Assembly (NCBI RefSeq): GCF_900659635.1
Contig: NZ_CAACVB010000043.1
Location: 1-42,040 of the forward strand
DNA: 42,040 nucleotides
Source of the DNA: Actinomadura roseirufa
Lineage (GTDB): Bacteria > Actinomycetota > Actinomycetes > Streptosporangiales > Streptosporangiaceae
Direction of reading: 5' to 3'
Part shown: one piece after another, positions 33,676 through 41,248 of the stretch
Layout: each line of letters begins with the position of its first letter
How positions within the stretch are numbered: the stretch's first letter is position 1
Translations under genes and position numbers: made by a program
Notes under the pieces: generated by a model
The model's database searches: none
Told to the model about the DNA's origin: nothing
The model's input: the letters and a program-made list of their open reading frames with translations, nothing else

Positions 33676-34394
33676 GATCGCGACCCTATCCCGGTCGCGC
33701 GCAGGTCCCTGACGAGCAGATGGGCGTCACAGAGCCGGGTCGAGTCCCGTAGAGACCGATAGATCCCCCATTTTGGAAGGATTCCGGCGGTCCCGCACCA
33801 CAGTCCGAGACCGTCCCGCGCGACCTCCACCGCCGCCGTGCCGTCCTCGGCCGCCACCCGCCAGCGGACCCGGCCGAGCGGCGCGGCGGCGAAGCGGACC
33901 TCCAGCTCCACGCCGATCCACCGGCTCCGCAGCGGCGCGAGGTCGGTGGCGCCGACGACGACCCCCGCGTGCAGCGCGTTCAGCTCCAGCGCGTCCCGCC
34001 CGCCGCGCCGCCGCAGGGACGTCGTCAGCACCGGCCCGCCGCCCGGCCCCGGCGCGAAGAACTGGTGGACGTGGGTGAAGCTCGTCGTCGCCCGCAGTGC
34101 CCGCGTCAGGTACCAGGACCAGCCGAAACGCCACGTCTCGCCCTCGGCCGCGCGCAGCTCCCGGCCGCCCGCCCGCATCCCGCGCACCTCCTGGCGCTGC
34201 CGGTCCGGGTAGGTGTCGACGTCTCCGGGATAATGGACGTCGAAGCGGTACACCGACCCGAGCGCGCGGATGTGCCGTACCCCCGGGTGCGAGCCCGCGC
34301 GGTCGTCCTCGACACCGGCGAACGCGTCCAGCCCGTCCCGCCGGGGATCGGCGCTCCACACGACTCCCGCCTCACCCGCCCCCCGCACCGCCAT
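33669..34394 (-). CDS. Polysaccharide-lyase-like (heparin lyase I type) fold protein
   Basis: Protein of 241 aa matching the general pattern of PF14099 lyases: YRFDVHYPGDVDTYPDRQRQEV, EGETWRFGWSWYLTRAL, THVHQFFAPG, LRSRWIGVELEVRF and a closing WGIYRSL. No signal peptide is present, which is odd for an enzyme of extracellular polysaccharides. I found no in-frame earlier start that would add one. It overlaps the DinB gene by 7 nt. It may be a degenerate or intracellular sugar-binding relative; a catalytic His/Tyr pair cannot be fixed by eye. Confidence 0.55.
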   Translation of the reverse strand: MAVRGAGEAGVVWSADPRRDGLDAFAGVEDDRAGSHPGVRHIRALGSVYRFDVHYPGDVDTYPDRQRQEVRGMRAGGRELRAAEGETWRFGWSWYLTRALRATTSFTHVHQFFAPGPGGGPVLTTSLRRRGGRDALELNALHAGVVVGATDLAPLRSRWIGVELEVRFAAAPLGRVRWRVAAEDGTAAVEVARDGLGLWCGTAGILPKWGIYRSLRDSTRLCDAHLLVRDLRATGIGSRSW

Positions 34395-34484
34395 CCGGCC
34401 ATTCTTCCGCGACCCGCCGCCAAACCCCGCCGGGCCCCCGCTCCGGCGGCGGATCCCGCGGCCGGGACGTCAGAAGGCGGTGCG

Positions 34485-35324
34485 TCAGAAGGCGGTGTGG
34501 GTGAGCCAGTGGTCCAGGACGGCCCGCTCGCCGGTGACCTTCGCGCCCGCCTTCTCGGGAGAGAGGCGCCGGGAGAGCACCAGCAGCAGTTCGCGGACCG
34601 GAGCGCGCACGACCGCGGACGCCCCGCCCGTGTCAGTGCCGCCCGTGTCAGCGCTGCCTCTGTCAGTGCCGCCCGTGGCGCTGTCATCCGTTGTCGAGTC
34701 CGTCGCGCGGCTCGCCCTCGGCCCCTCGGGGGTCATCGTGATCAGCCAGCCCGGCACCGTCCGCTCCTCGGGCCGCAGCGCCAGCGTCTCGCCGCCGCCG
34801 CGCAGCTCGGCCAGCTCGGGCTTGATCTTCAGCGCGGCCGGCGCCGTCATCAGCTCCAGCCATTCGCCGATCCCGTCCGCCGCGAGGTCCGCCGCGATCT
34901 CGAAGGGGAGCCCCGCCGCGAGCGCCGCGTCCGCGTGGTGGACGGACGTGTCGTGCAGCATCCGCCGCAGCCAGAACGCCGCGGGCCGCGGGCCCAGGAA
35001 CACCATGTTCACGAGCTTCTCCGGGCCCTCGGCGCCGACCGCGTCGGTCAGCTCACGCGCGCCCGCCTCCAGCCAGGCGGGCCACTCGTCCGGCGCGCCC
35101 GGCTCAGCGGCTGCGGCGTCGGGCGTCTCCCGCGCGGTGCCGGTCCGCACCATGTCCGCCGCCCAGCGGTGCGCCTCCCCGACGTGCACGACCAGGTCCC
35201 GCAGCCGCCACTGCGGGCAGGTCGGGACCGGGCCGGCCGGGTCGCGGCCGGCCACGGCGGCGGCCATCCCGGCGGTGTGCTCGCGCAGCCCCTCGGCGAG
35301 GCGCGCCGGTTCCGGAGTGCTCAT
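34485..35324 (-). CDS. Maleylpyruvate isomerase family, mycothiol-type DinB enzyme
   Basis: Protein of 279 aa in the MDMPI family. The N-terminal metal-binding bundle is seen in CPQWRLRDLVVHVGEAHRWAADMV and FWLRRMLHDTSVHHADAAL, which supply the three His/Asp-type ligands. The C-terminal SCP2-like part includes VPGWLITMTPEGPR and APVRELLLVLSRRL. An insertion of pentapeptide repeats (TGGTD-RGSAD-TGGTD) interrupts the C-terminal domain. ATG 35324 is behind GAGGA. Members isomerise or detoxify with mycothiol; the substrate is open. It is divergent from a MerR regulator. Confidence 0.88.
   Translation of the reverse strand: MSTPEPARLAEGLREHTAGMAAAVAGRDPAGPVPTCPQWRLRDLVVHVGEAHRWAADMVRTGTARETPDAAAAEPGAPDEWPAWLEAGARELTDAVGAEGPEKLVNMVFLGPRPAAFWLRRMLHDTSVHHADAALAAGLPFEIAADLAADGIGEWLELMTAPAALKIKPELAELRGGGETLALRPEERTVPGWLITMTPEGPRASRATDSTTDDSATGGTDRGSADTGGTDTGGASAVVRAPVRELLLVLSRRLSPEKAGAKVTGERAVLDHWLTHTAF
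34632..34676. repeat. Three tandem 15-bp repeats inside the MDMPI-like gene
   Basis: Units GTCAGTGCCGCCCGT (34632-34646), GTCAGCGCTGCCTCT (34647-34661) and GTCAGTGCCGCCCGT (34662-34676). They keep frame and add a Gly/Thr/Asp-rich loop to the protein. The first and third units are identical, consistent with recent slippage. Confidence 0.8.
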
Positions 35325-35386
35325 CTCGCTCGTCCTCTCGTCCGATGTGCCCGTACCGTAGGAGCTCCAGCCGGGTGGAGGTTCAA

Positions 35387-36310
35387 GTGGACGTGACCGA
35401 CGGCACACCGGACGCGGCGCTCGGGATCGGTGATCTCGCGGGCCTGACCGGCGTCCCGGTGCGGACGATCCGCTTCTACTGCGACGAGGGGATCCTCGAG
35501 CCGGGGCGCAGCGCGGGCGGCCACCGGCGGTTCGACCGGTCGGCCGTCGACCGGCTCCGGCTCGTCCGGCGGCTGCGCGGCCTCGGCCTCGGGCTGCCCG
35601 CGATCGCCGCCGTCCTCACCGGCGACCGGTCGCTCGGGGAGGCGGTCGCCGCCCAGCGGGCGGCGCTCGACGTCGAGCTGGCCGCGCTCTCCTGGCGGCG
35701 CGCCTCGCTGCGGGCGGTCGAGGACGCGGGCCCGGCGGAGCGGGCCGCGCGGCTGGAGCTGCTCGCCGTGGCCGAGGACGGCGCCGCGGCGCGGGACGCG
35801 CTCGCGGCGTTCTGGCGGCGGCTCGTCCTCGTCCCGGCACCGGCCGACCTCGCGCTGACGTTCGTGAGCATGGGCGTCCCGGAGCCGCCCGCCGACCCGA
35901 CCCCCGAGCAGGTCCTCGCCTACGCCGAGATGGTCGCCCTGGTGGGCGACCGGACGCTGACCCGGCGCCTGCTGGCGCGCGGGCGCGCGAACGTCGAGGA
36001 GGTCCGCGAGGAGAAGACCCTGCTGACCGGGCTCGGCGAGGCCATCGTGATGGCCCTGCCTCGGGTGCTCGCGGGGGAGGAGCCGGGCCCCGGGGAACCT
36101 CTCGACCGTTTCGTCGAGGCCCACGCCGTGGTCCGGGGCAGGCGCGACACCCCGGGCTTCCGGCGCGCGCTGCTGCCCCGCGTCGTCGCCGACGGCGACC
36201 CGCGCCTGCGCCGCTACTGGGACCTGTTCGGCGTGGTCACCGGCGAACGGGTCACGGGCGGCGCCGCGCACATCTGGCTGGTCGACGCGCTGGGACGCTC
36301 GGCCGGCTGA
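35387..36310 (+). CDS. MerR family regulator with TipAS-like effector region
   Basis: Regulator of 307 aa. The N-terminal MerR winged helix is GIGDLAGLTGVPVRTIRFYCDEGILEPGRSAGGHRRFDRSAVDRLRLVRRLRGLGLGLPAIAAVL, followed by a linking coiled coil and a 190-residue helical effector part with no ligand motif I recognise. The GTG at 35387 is 5 nt behind GGAGG (35377-35381); an upstream ATG at 35345 is less likely because it lacks such a site. It is divergent from the MDMPI-like gene, with only 62 nt between them, so it may regulate that gene. It lacks the paired cysteines of metal-sensing members. Confidence 0.88.
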   Translation: MDVTDGTPDAALGIGDLAGLTGVPVRTIRFYCDEGILEPGRSAGGHRRFDRSAVDRLRLVRRLRGLGLGLPAIAAVLTGDRSLGEAVAAQRAALDVELAALSWRRASLRAVEDAGPAERAARLELLAVAEDGAAARDALAAFWRRLVLVPAPADLALTFVSMGVPEPPADPTPEQVLAYAEMVALVGDRTLTRRLLARGRANVEEVREEKTLLTGLGEAIVMALPRVLAGEEPGPGEPLDRFVEAHAVVRGRRDTPGFRRALLPRVVADGDPRLRRYWDLFGVVTGERVTGGAAHIWLVDALGRSAG

Positions 36311-36368
36311 CCCGGGGCATGCCGGCGCCGCGGCCGGGGAGGACGGAATAGACCCCCGTCCCCCGTGG

Positions 36369-36407
36369 TTGCGGGTAAGGTAATTGAAACTTCTACTATT
36401 TGGGAGG
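36369..36407 (+). promoter_or_regulatory. Putative promoter and ribosome site of the flavin monooxygenase operon
   Basis: An AT-rich island contains TTGCGG (36369-36374), a small palindrome GAAACTTC (36386-36393) and TACTAT (36394-36399), followed by the strong GGGAGG (36402-36407). The -35/-10 spacing of 19 nt is long, so the exact boxes are uncertain, but the local composition stands out sharply. Confidence 0.35.
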
Positions 36408-36412
36408 CCGGC

Positions 36413-37519
36413 ATGCAGTTCGGGATCTTCTCGGTCGGCGACGTCACCACGGACCCGACCGACGGCCGCACCCCGTCCGAGGCGGAGCGGATCCGGGCCA
36501 TGGTCACGATCGCGGAGCACGCCGAGCAGGCCGGGCTGGACGTCTTCGCGACCGGTGAGCACCACAACCCGCCGTTCGTGCCGTCCTCCCCGACGACCAT
36601 GCTCGGGTACGTCGCGGCGCGCACCGAGCGGCTCGTGCTGTCCACCGCGACCACGCTGATCACCACCAACGACCCGGTGAAGATCGCCGAGGACTTCGCG
36701 ATGCTCCAGCACCTGGCCGGCGGGCGCGTCGACCTCATGATGGGCCGCGGCAACACCGGGCCGGTCTACCCCTGGTTCGGCAAGGACATCCGCGACGGCA
36801 TCCCGCTCGCGATCGAGAACTACCACCTGCTGCACCGGCTCTGGCGCGAGGACATCGTCGAATGGGAGGGCAAGTACCGCACGCCGCTCCAGTCGTTCAC
36901 CTCGACCCCGCGGCCGCTGGACGGCGTGCCCCCGTTCGTCTGGCACGGCTCCATCCGCAGCCCCGAGATCGCCGAGCAGGCCGCCTACTACGGCGACGGG
37001 TTCTTCGCCAACAACATCTTCTGGCCGGCTGAGCACTTCCAGCGGCTCATCGGCCTGTACCGGCGCCGCTACGAGCACTACGGCCACGGATCCGCCGACC
37101 AGGCGATCGTCGGCCTCGGCGGGCAGGTGTTCATGCGGAAGAACTCGCAGGACGCCGTCCGCGAGTTCCGCCCCTACTTCGACAACGCGCCCGTGTACGG
37201 GCACGGCCCGTCGCTGGAGGAGTTCACCGCCGAGACGCCCCTGACCGTCGGCAGCCCCGAGCAGGTGATCGAGAAGACGCTGACCTTCCGCGACAGCTTC
37301 GGCGACTACCAGCGCCAGCTGTTCCTGGTCGACCACGCGGGACTGCCGCTGAAGACCGTCCTGGAGCAGATCGACATGCTGGGCGAGGAGGTCGTCCCGG
37401 TGCTGCGCCGCGAGTTCGCCGCGCTCCGCCCGGCCCACGTCCCCGACAGCGCGCCCGACCACGCCGCCCTCGTCGCCGCCAAGGCGGCCGCGGCGGCCGG
37501 TGAGGAGGTGGCCCGATGA
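36413..37519 (+). CDS. Luciferase-like FMN-dependent monooxygenase (CE1758 family)
   Basis: LLM-class flavin oxidoreductase with a TIM-barrel fold (368 aa). Signatures are MQFGIFSVGD, GLDVFATGEHHNPPF, ATTLITTNDPVKIAEDFAMLQHLAGGRVDLMMGRGNTGPVYPWF, WHGSIRSPEIAEQAAYYGDGFFANNIF and LTVGSPEQVIEKTL. It needs reduced FMN, and the next gene, overlapping by 4 nt (ATGA), encodes the matching reductase. This two-gene pairing is characteristic of the CE1758/CE1759 families of actinobacteria, whose substrate is not known to me. The ATG at 36413 follows GGGAGG at 5 nt. An ATG-less extension upstream to 36365 is not needed. Confidence 0.92.
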   Translation: MQFGIFSVGDVTTDPTDGRTPSEAERIRAMVTIAEHAEQAGLDVFATGEHHNPPFVPSSPTTMLGYVAARTERLVLSTATTLITTNDPVKIAEDFAMLQHLAGGRVDLMMGRGNTGPVYPWFGKDIRDGIPLAIENYHLLHRLWREDIVEWEGKYRTPLQSFTSTPRPLDGVPPFVWHGSIRSPEIAEQAAYYGDGFFANNIFWPAEHFQRLIGLYRRRYEHYGHGSADQAIVGLGGQVFMRKNSQDAVREFRPYFDNAPVYGHGPSLEEFTAETPLTVGSPEQVIEKTLTFRDSFGDYQRQLFLVDHAGLPLKTVLEQIDMLGEEVVPVLRREFAALRPAHVPDSAPDHAALVAAKAAAAAGEEVAR

Positions 37520-38121
37520 GCGCGATCGCCGTGGTGTCGGCGGGGCTCGGGCGGCCCTCGTCCACCCGCCTGCTCGCCGACCGGCTCGCGGCGGCCGCGG
37601 CGGACGCCCTGCGCGCGCGGGGCTCCGCCGTCACCGTCGAGACGGTCGAACTGCGCGACCACGCGCACGCGATGGTCGACGCGGCGCTGACCGGCTTCCC
37701 CTCCGGCGCGTTCCGCGCCGCCGTGGAGACCGTCACCGGCGCGGACGGGATCATCGCCGTGACCCCCGTCTTCAACGCCTCCTACAGCGGCCTGTTCAAG
37801 ACCTTCTTCGACGTCCTGGAGCGCGGCGCGCTGGAGGGCGCGCCGGTGCTGCTCGGCGCGACCGGGGGCACCGCCCGGCACTCGCTCGCGGTCGACTACG
37901 CGATGCGGCCGCTGATGGCCTACCTGCGCGCCGCCGCCGTCCCGACCGCCGTCTACGCGGCGTCGGAGGACTGGGGGAGCGCCGACGGCGACCTCGCCGA
38001 CCGGATCGCCCGCGCGGGCGGGGAGCTGGCGGCGATGGTCGAGGGCCGCCCGGCCGCCGCGCGCGAGGACGGGTTCGAGAACCCGGTTCCCTTCGAGAAC
38101 CTCCTGGCCGCCGGGCGCTGA
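37516..38121 (+). CDS. NADPH-dependent FMN reductase (CE1759 family)
   Basis: Flavodoxin-like FMN reductase (201 aa) that supplies reduced flavin to the monooxygenase before it. Seen: IAVVSAGLGRPSSTRLLADRLA (first strand and phosphate loop), GADGIIAVTPVFNASYSGLFKTFFDVLE (flavin-binding loop) and VLLGATGGTARHSLAVDYAMRPLMAYL. The start ATG overlaps the monooxygenase stop. The operon ends here: the next start is 50 nt away, after a palindromic operator. Confidence 0.92.
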   Translation: MSAIAVVSAGLGRPSSTRLLADRLAAAAADALRARGSAVTVETVELRDHAHAMVDAALTGFPSGAFRAAVETVTGADGIIAVTPVFNASYSGLFKTFFDVLERGALEGAPVLLGATGGTARHSLAVDYAMRPLMAYLRAAAVPTAVYAASEDWGSADGDLADRIARAGGELAAMVEGRPAAAREDGFENPVPFENLLAAGR

Positions 38122-38134
38122 CCACTATTTCAGA

Positions 38135-38154
38135 CTCGACTTATATAAGCCGAG
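38135..38154. promoter_or_regulatory. 20-bp near-perfect palindrome, likely ArsR operator
   Basis: CTCGACTTATATAAGCCGAG (38135-38154) is symmetric apart from one base pair, with a perfect CTTATATAAG core. It lies 17 nt before the GTG of the ArsR gene, where binding would block its promoter. Confidence 0.65.
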
Positions 38155-38170
38155 CCTGTAGCTTACCGCC

Positions 38171-38527
38171 GTGCACGCCTTCGATGTCCTGGGCGACCCC
38201 GTCCGGCGCCGGATCCTGGAACTGCTCGCCGACGGCGAGCGGTCCTCCGGAGCCCTGTCGGCCGTCGTCCAGGAGGAGTTCGGGATCTCGCAGCCGGCCG
38301 TGTCGCAGCACCTGCGGGTTCTCCGGGACGCCGGGTTCGCGGCGGTCCGGGCCGAGGGGACGCGCCGGCTGTACTCGGTCGACCTCGCGCCGCTGCGCGA
38401 GGTCGACGCCTGGCTCGCCCCGTTCCGCCGGTTCTGGGAGCCGCGCCTGGACGCTCTCGCCACCGAACTGGCCCGGGGGCGGCGCGCACGACGCCGTGAT
38501 CAGCGCGAACCAGGGAGCGGACCATGA
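38171..38527 (+). CDS. ArsR family (SRPBCC-linked) transcriptional repressor
   Basis: Winged-helix repressor (118 aa): FDVLGDPVRRRILELLADGERSSGALSAVVQEEFGISQPAVSQHLRVLRDAGFAAVRAEGTRRLYSVD spans the DNA-binding domain. No metal-site cysteine motif (ELCVCDL) is present, so it belongs to the non-metal ArsR group usually paired with an AHSA1/SRPBCC protein, as here. The GTG at 38171 is chosen because no other start fits the family length. Its last 4 nt overlap the SRPBCC start (ATGA, 38524-38527). The palindrome just upstream suggests autoregulation. Confidence 0.91.
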   Translation: MHAFDVLGDPVRRRILELLADGERSSGALSAVVQEEFGISQPAVSQHLRVLRDAGFAAVRAEGTRRLYSVDLAPLREVDAWLAPFRRFWEPRLDALATELARGRRARRRDQREPGSGP

Positions 38528-39156
38528 CCGAAGTGACCGGGGAGATCAACGCCGTGCGCCGCCGGGTCGGCGAGCGGGTCCTCGAGGCGGGCGCCGCCCG
38601 GACGGTCACCATCGCCAGGACGTATGACGCCCCCGTTGAGGACGTGTGGGACGCCTGTACCGACCCCGAGCGGATCCCGCGCTGGTTCCTGCCGATCTCC
38701 GGGGACCTGCGGCCCGGGGGCCGCTACCAGCTCGAGGGCAACGCGGGCGGCACGATCCAGCGCTGCGACCCGCCCCGCGCGCTGGACGCGACCTGGGAGT
38801 TCGCCGGCCAGGTGAGCTGGATCGAGCTGCGCCTGACCGCCGAGCCCGGCGGCCGGACCCGCTTCGCGCTGGAGCACGTCGCGCACGCCGATGATCACTG
38901 GGACGAGTTCGGTCCCGGCGCGGTCGGCATCGGCTGGGAACTGGGCATGCTCGCCTTGTCCCAGTACCTTCCGGCGGGACGGCTCGGCAGGCCGCGGATC
39001 GGGCCGGAATGGCCCGCGTCGGACGAGGGCCGGGCGTTCATCGCGCTCAGCGGCGAGCGCTGGCGCGCCGCCCACGCTGCCGCCGGCGTCGCGGAGGACG
39101 TGGCGGCCTCCTGCGCCGCCCGGACGATCGCCGCCTACACCGGAACCGTGGAATGA
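38524..39156 (+). CDS. SRPBCC/AHSA1 domain protein
   Basis: Single START-like fold protein (210 aa) with a hydrophobic ligand cavity: ARTYDAPVEDVWDACTDPERIPRWFLPISGDLRPGGRYQLEG, PRALDATWEF, SWIELRLTAEPGGRTRFALEHVAHAD. The C-terminal part (GWELGMLALSQYL...GRAFIALSGERWRAAHAAAG) is the usual extension in actinomycete ArsR partners. It probably binds a small hydrophobic molecule; the ligand is unknown. It is coupled to the ArsR gene by an ATGA overlap. Confidence 0.9.
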   Translation: MTEVTGEINAVRRRVGERVLEAGAARTVTIARTYDAPVEDVWDACTDPERIPRWFLPISGDLRPGGRYQLEGNAGGTIQRCDPPRALDATWEFAGQVSWIELRLTAEPGGRTRFALEHVAHADDHWDEFGPGAVGIGWELGMLALSQYLPAGRLGRPRIGPEWPASDEGRAFIALSGERWRAAHAAAGVAEDVAASCAARTIAAYTGTVE

Positions 39157-39166
39157 TCTCCGTTCC

Positions 39167-41173
39167 GTGATCTCCTTCCCCGGTCTGGACGAGATCGACT
39201 GGTCCGCCCTCCGGCACCTCTACGGTTCCGCCGAGGACGTCCCCGGGCTGCTGCGGGCCGTCGCCGCCGAGGACGAGCCCGCCGGGGCCGTGGTGCCGCT
39301 GCAGAACGTGCTCTACCACCAGGGCGGAGTCGTGTGCTCCGCCGCGACGGCCGCCCTGCCTTACCTGGTCGGGCTGGCGGAGGCGCCGGACGTCGCCGAC
39401 CGTCCGGGCGTTCTGGAGATCATCATGCTGCTCGCGGGCGAGGCGAACCGGCTGCCGCGGATCGACGCGGGCTGGCCGGACGCCTGGGCCGCCGCCCTGC
39501 CGCGCCTCACCGGCCTGCTGCGCGACCCCGCCGTCCACGTCCGCCGGGAGTTGACGATCACGCTGGCGGCGGCTGTGGCGGACGGGGACGCCGTCGTCAC
39601 CGCGCTGCGCGGGCGCTGGGCCGGCGAGGACGACCGCGCCGTGCGGCTCGGGATCGTCCTCGCCGCCGGTGATCTCGCGCGAGGCTGCACGGCGGCGGTG
39701 CTGCCGGAGGCGCTCGCCTGGCTGCGCGACCTGCGCGAGGACGAGCACGCGCAGATCAGGATGGCCGCCGACCTGGCGCTGGCGCAGGCCGTCGGCGCCC
39801 AGCGGCCCGACCTCGGAATGCTCGTCGACGCGGTGCGCGGCGACATCGCGGCGTGGGAGGACGCCCCCTGGGTGGGCGGCGTGAGCGCCGATCTCGTCGA
39901 GTTCCACGGCGCCGGTGCGTCCCACCTGCTCGGCTGGATCGCCGGCCGCCTCCGGGAGGACGTGGTGGCGCGCACCGGGCTGGCCGCCGCGTTCCTGGGC
40001 GACCGCGACCCCGACCGGAGGGTCGGAGCGGCGCGGATCGCCGCGGACCTGCTCAGCCGATGGCGCTCACCGGCGGAGCGGCTGCTGCCCGGCCTGGCCG
40101 AACTGTCGGACGACCCGTCTCCCGCGGCCCGCGCCCGCGCGACCCATCTGCTCGCCGCCCTGGAAGAGGGGCCTCTCGACGATCCCGTGTCCGGGCGTTC
40201 GCGGGCCGACCTGCTGGCGGCCCGGCTGGACGATCGCGCGAGACTCTTCCACGAGGACGACGCGCGGATCTCCGACATCGCCGCCTGGGGGCTCGCCCGG
40301 CGGGGTGACCCCCGCTGCCTGCCCCGCCTCGTCGAGCGGCTCGGAGGCAGGATCGACCTGATCGACATCTCGTCCGGCAGATCCGCTCCGTTCACGCCGG
40401 CGCCGCCGCCGTTGCGCCACGTGCTCGCCCCTCTCGCCGCGCACGCGGACGTGCTGCTCCCGGCCGTCCGCGCACGGCTCGCCGACCCGGACGACTCCCG
40501 GGGCCTGGTGGAGGCGCTGGAGGAGTGGGGGCCCGCCGCGGCGCCCGCCGTCCCCGAACTCGTTCACCTGCTCGGCACCGCGCTCGCCGGACACGCCGCG
40601 CGGGCGATCGCCGCGATCGGCCCCGCCGCCGGGGACGCGGTGCCCGCGTTGCTACGACCCGCCGGACCCTTGGCCGAGGGGACGTCGCGGCGACCGAACC
40701 TCGTCCGGCGGTGGGCCGTCTGGAAGGTCACCGGCGACCACGCTGCGCTCCTCGCCGCCCTGGACGGGGCCTTCGAGCGCGGCGACACCTCCGGACCGCT
40801 CGAACTCGTCGCCGACCTCGGGCCGCTCGCCGCCCACCATGCCCCGCGCATGCGAACGCTGATGGATTCCCAATCCCCCTGGACGCGGGTCAAGGCCGCT
40901 TACGCCTACTACCGCCTCAGTGGGGACGGCGACGTCGCATCCCAACAGCTCTGGCCGGAGGTCCACGAACTGGCCCGAGGAACCTGCCGCCCGGTCGGCT
41001 GGGCGGCACTGCGCCACCTGACCCGGATCGGGTCCGCGTCGTCCAACCGCCCCTGGGTGCTGCGGGAGCTCCTCGATTCCGACGTCCGGCACCGCACCGG
41101 CAACGGATGGCGGGCGTTCACCGACGACCAGGAGCTTCGCGATCTGGCGGAACGACTGCTCGGCGGCGCGTAG
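39167..41173 (+). CDS. Large HEAT-repeat protein
   Basis: Cytoplasmic protein of 668 aa made of helical repeats with recurring P-x-L/AA-x-AL patterns (DPAVHVRRELTITLAAAV, DEHAQIRMAADLALAQAV, DDPSPAARARATHLLAAL, AARAIAAIGPAAGDAVPALL). It contains no enzyme motif that I recognise and no signal or membrane segment. The N-terminus (SFPGLDEIDWSALRHLYGSAEDVPGLLRAVAAEDEPAGAV) is typical of actinomycete HEAT proteins of unknown role. GTG 39167 lies 10 nt after the SRPBCC stop but lacks a ribosome site, so the start is provisional. It is not obviously related in sequence to the SUKH-HEAT protein, only in repeat type. Confidence 0.8.
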   Translation: MISFPGLDEIDWSALRHLYGSAEDVPGLLRAVAAEDEPAGAVVPLQNVLYHQGGVVCSAATAALPYLVGLAEAPDVADRPGVLEIIMLLAGEANRLPRIDAGWPDAWAAALPRLTGLLRDPAVHVRRELTITLAAAVADGDAVVTALRGRWAGEDDRAVRLGIVLAAGDLARGCTAAVLPEALAWLRDLREDEHAQIRMAADLALAQAVGAQRPDLGMLVDAVRGDIAAWEDAPWVGGVSADLVEFHGAGASHLLGWIAGRLREDVVARTGLAAAFLGDRDPDRRVGAARIAADLLSRWRSPAERLLPGLAELSDDPSPAARARATHLLAALEEGPLDDPVSGRSRADLLAARLDDRARLFHEDDARISDIAAWGLARRGDPRCLPRLVERLGGRIDLIDISSGRSAPFTPAPPPLRHVLAPLAAHADVLLPAVRARLADPDDSRGLVEALEEWGPAAAPAVPELVHLLGTALAGHAARAIAAIGPAAGDAVPALLRPAGPLAEGTSRRPNLVRRWAVWKVTGDHAALLAALDGAFERGDTSGPLELVADLGPLAAHHAPRMRTLMDSQSPWTRVKAAYAYYRLSGDGDVASQQLWPEVHELARGTCRPVGWAALRHLTRIGSASSNRPWVLRELLDSDVRHRTGNGWRAFTDDQELRDLAERLLGGA

Positions 41174-41248
41174 GAGCCGCTGCCATGGCCGGGACACGCC
41201 CCGGGCGGCGGTCCTGGCCTCGGCGCCGTGACCGGGGAGAATGGGATC

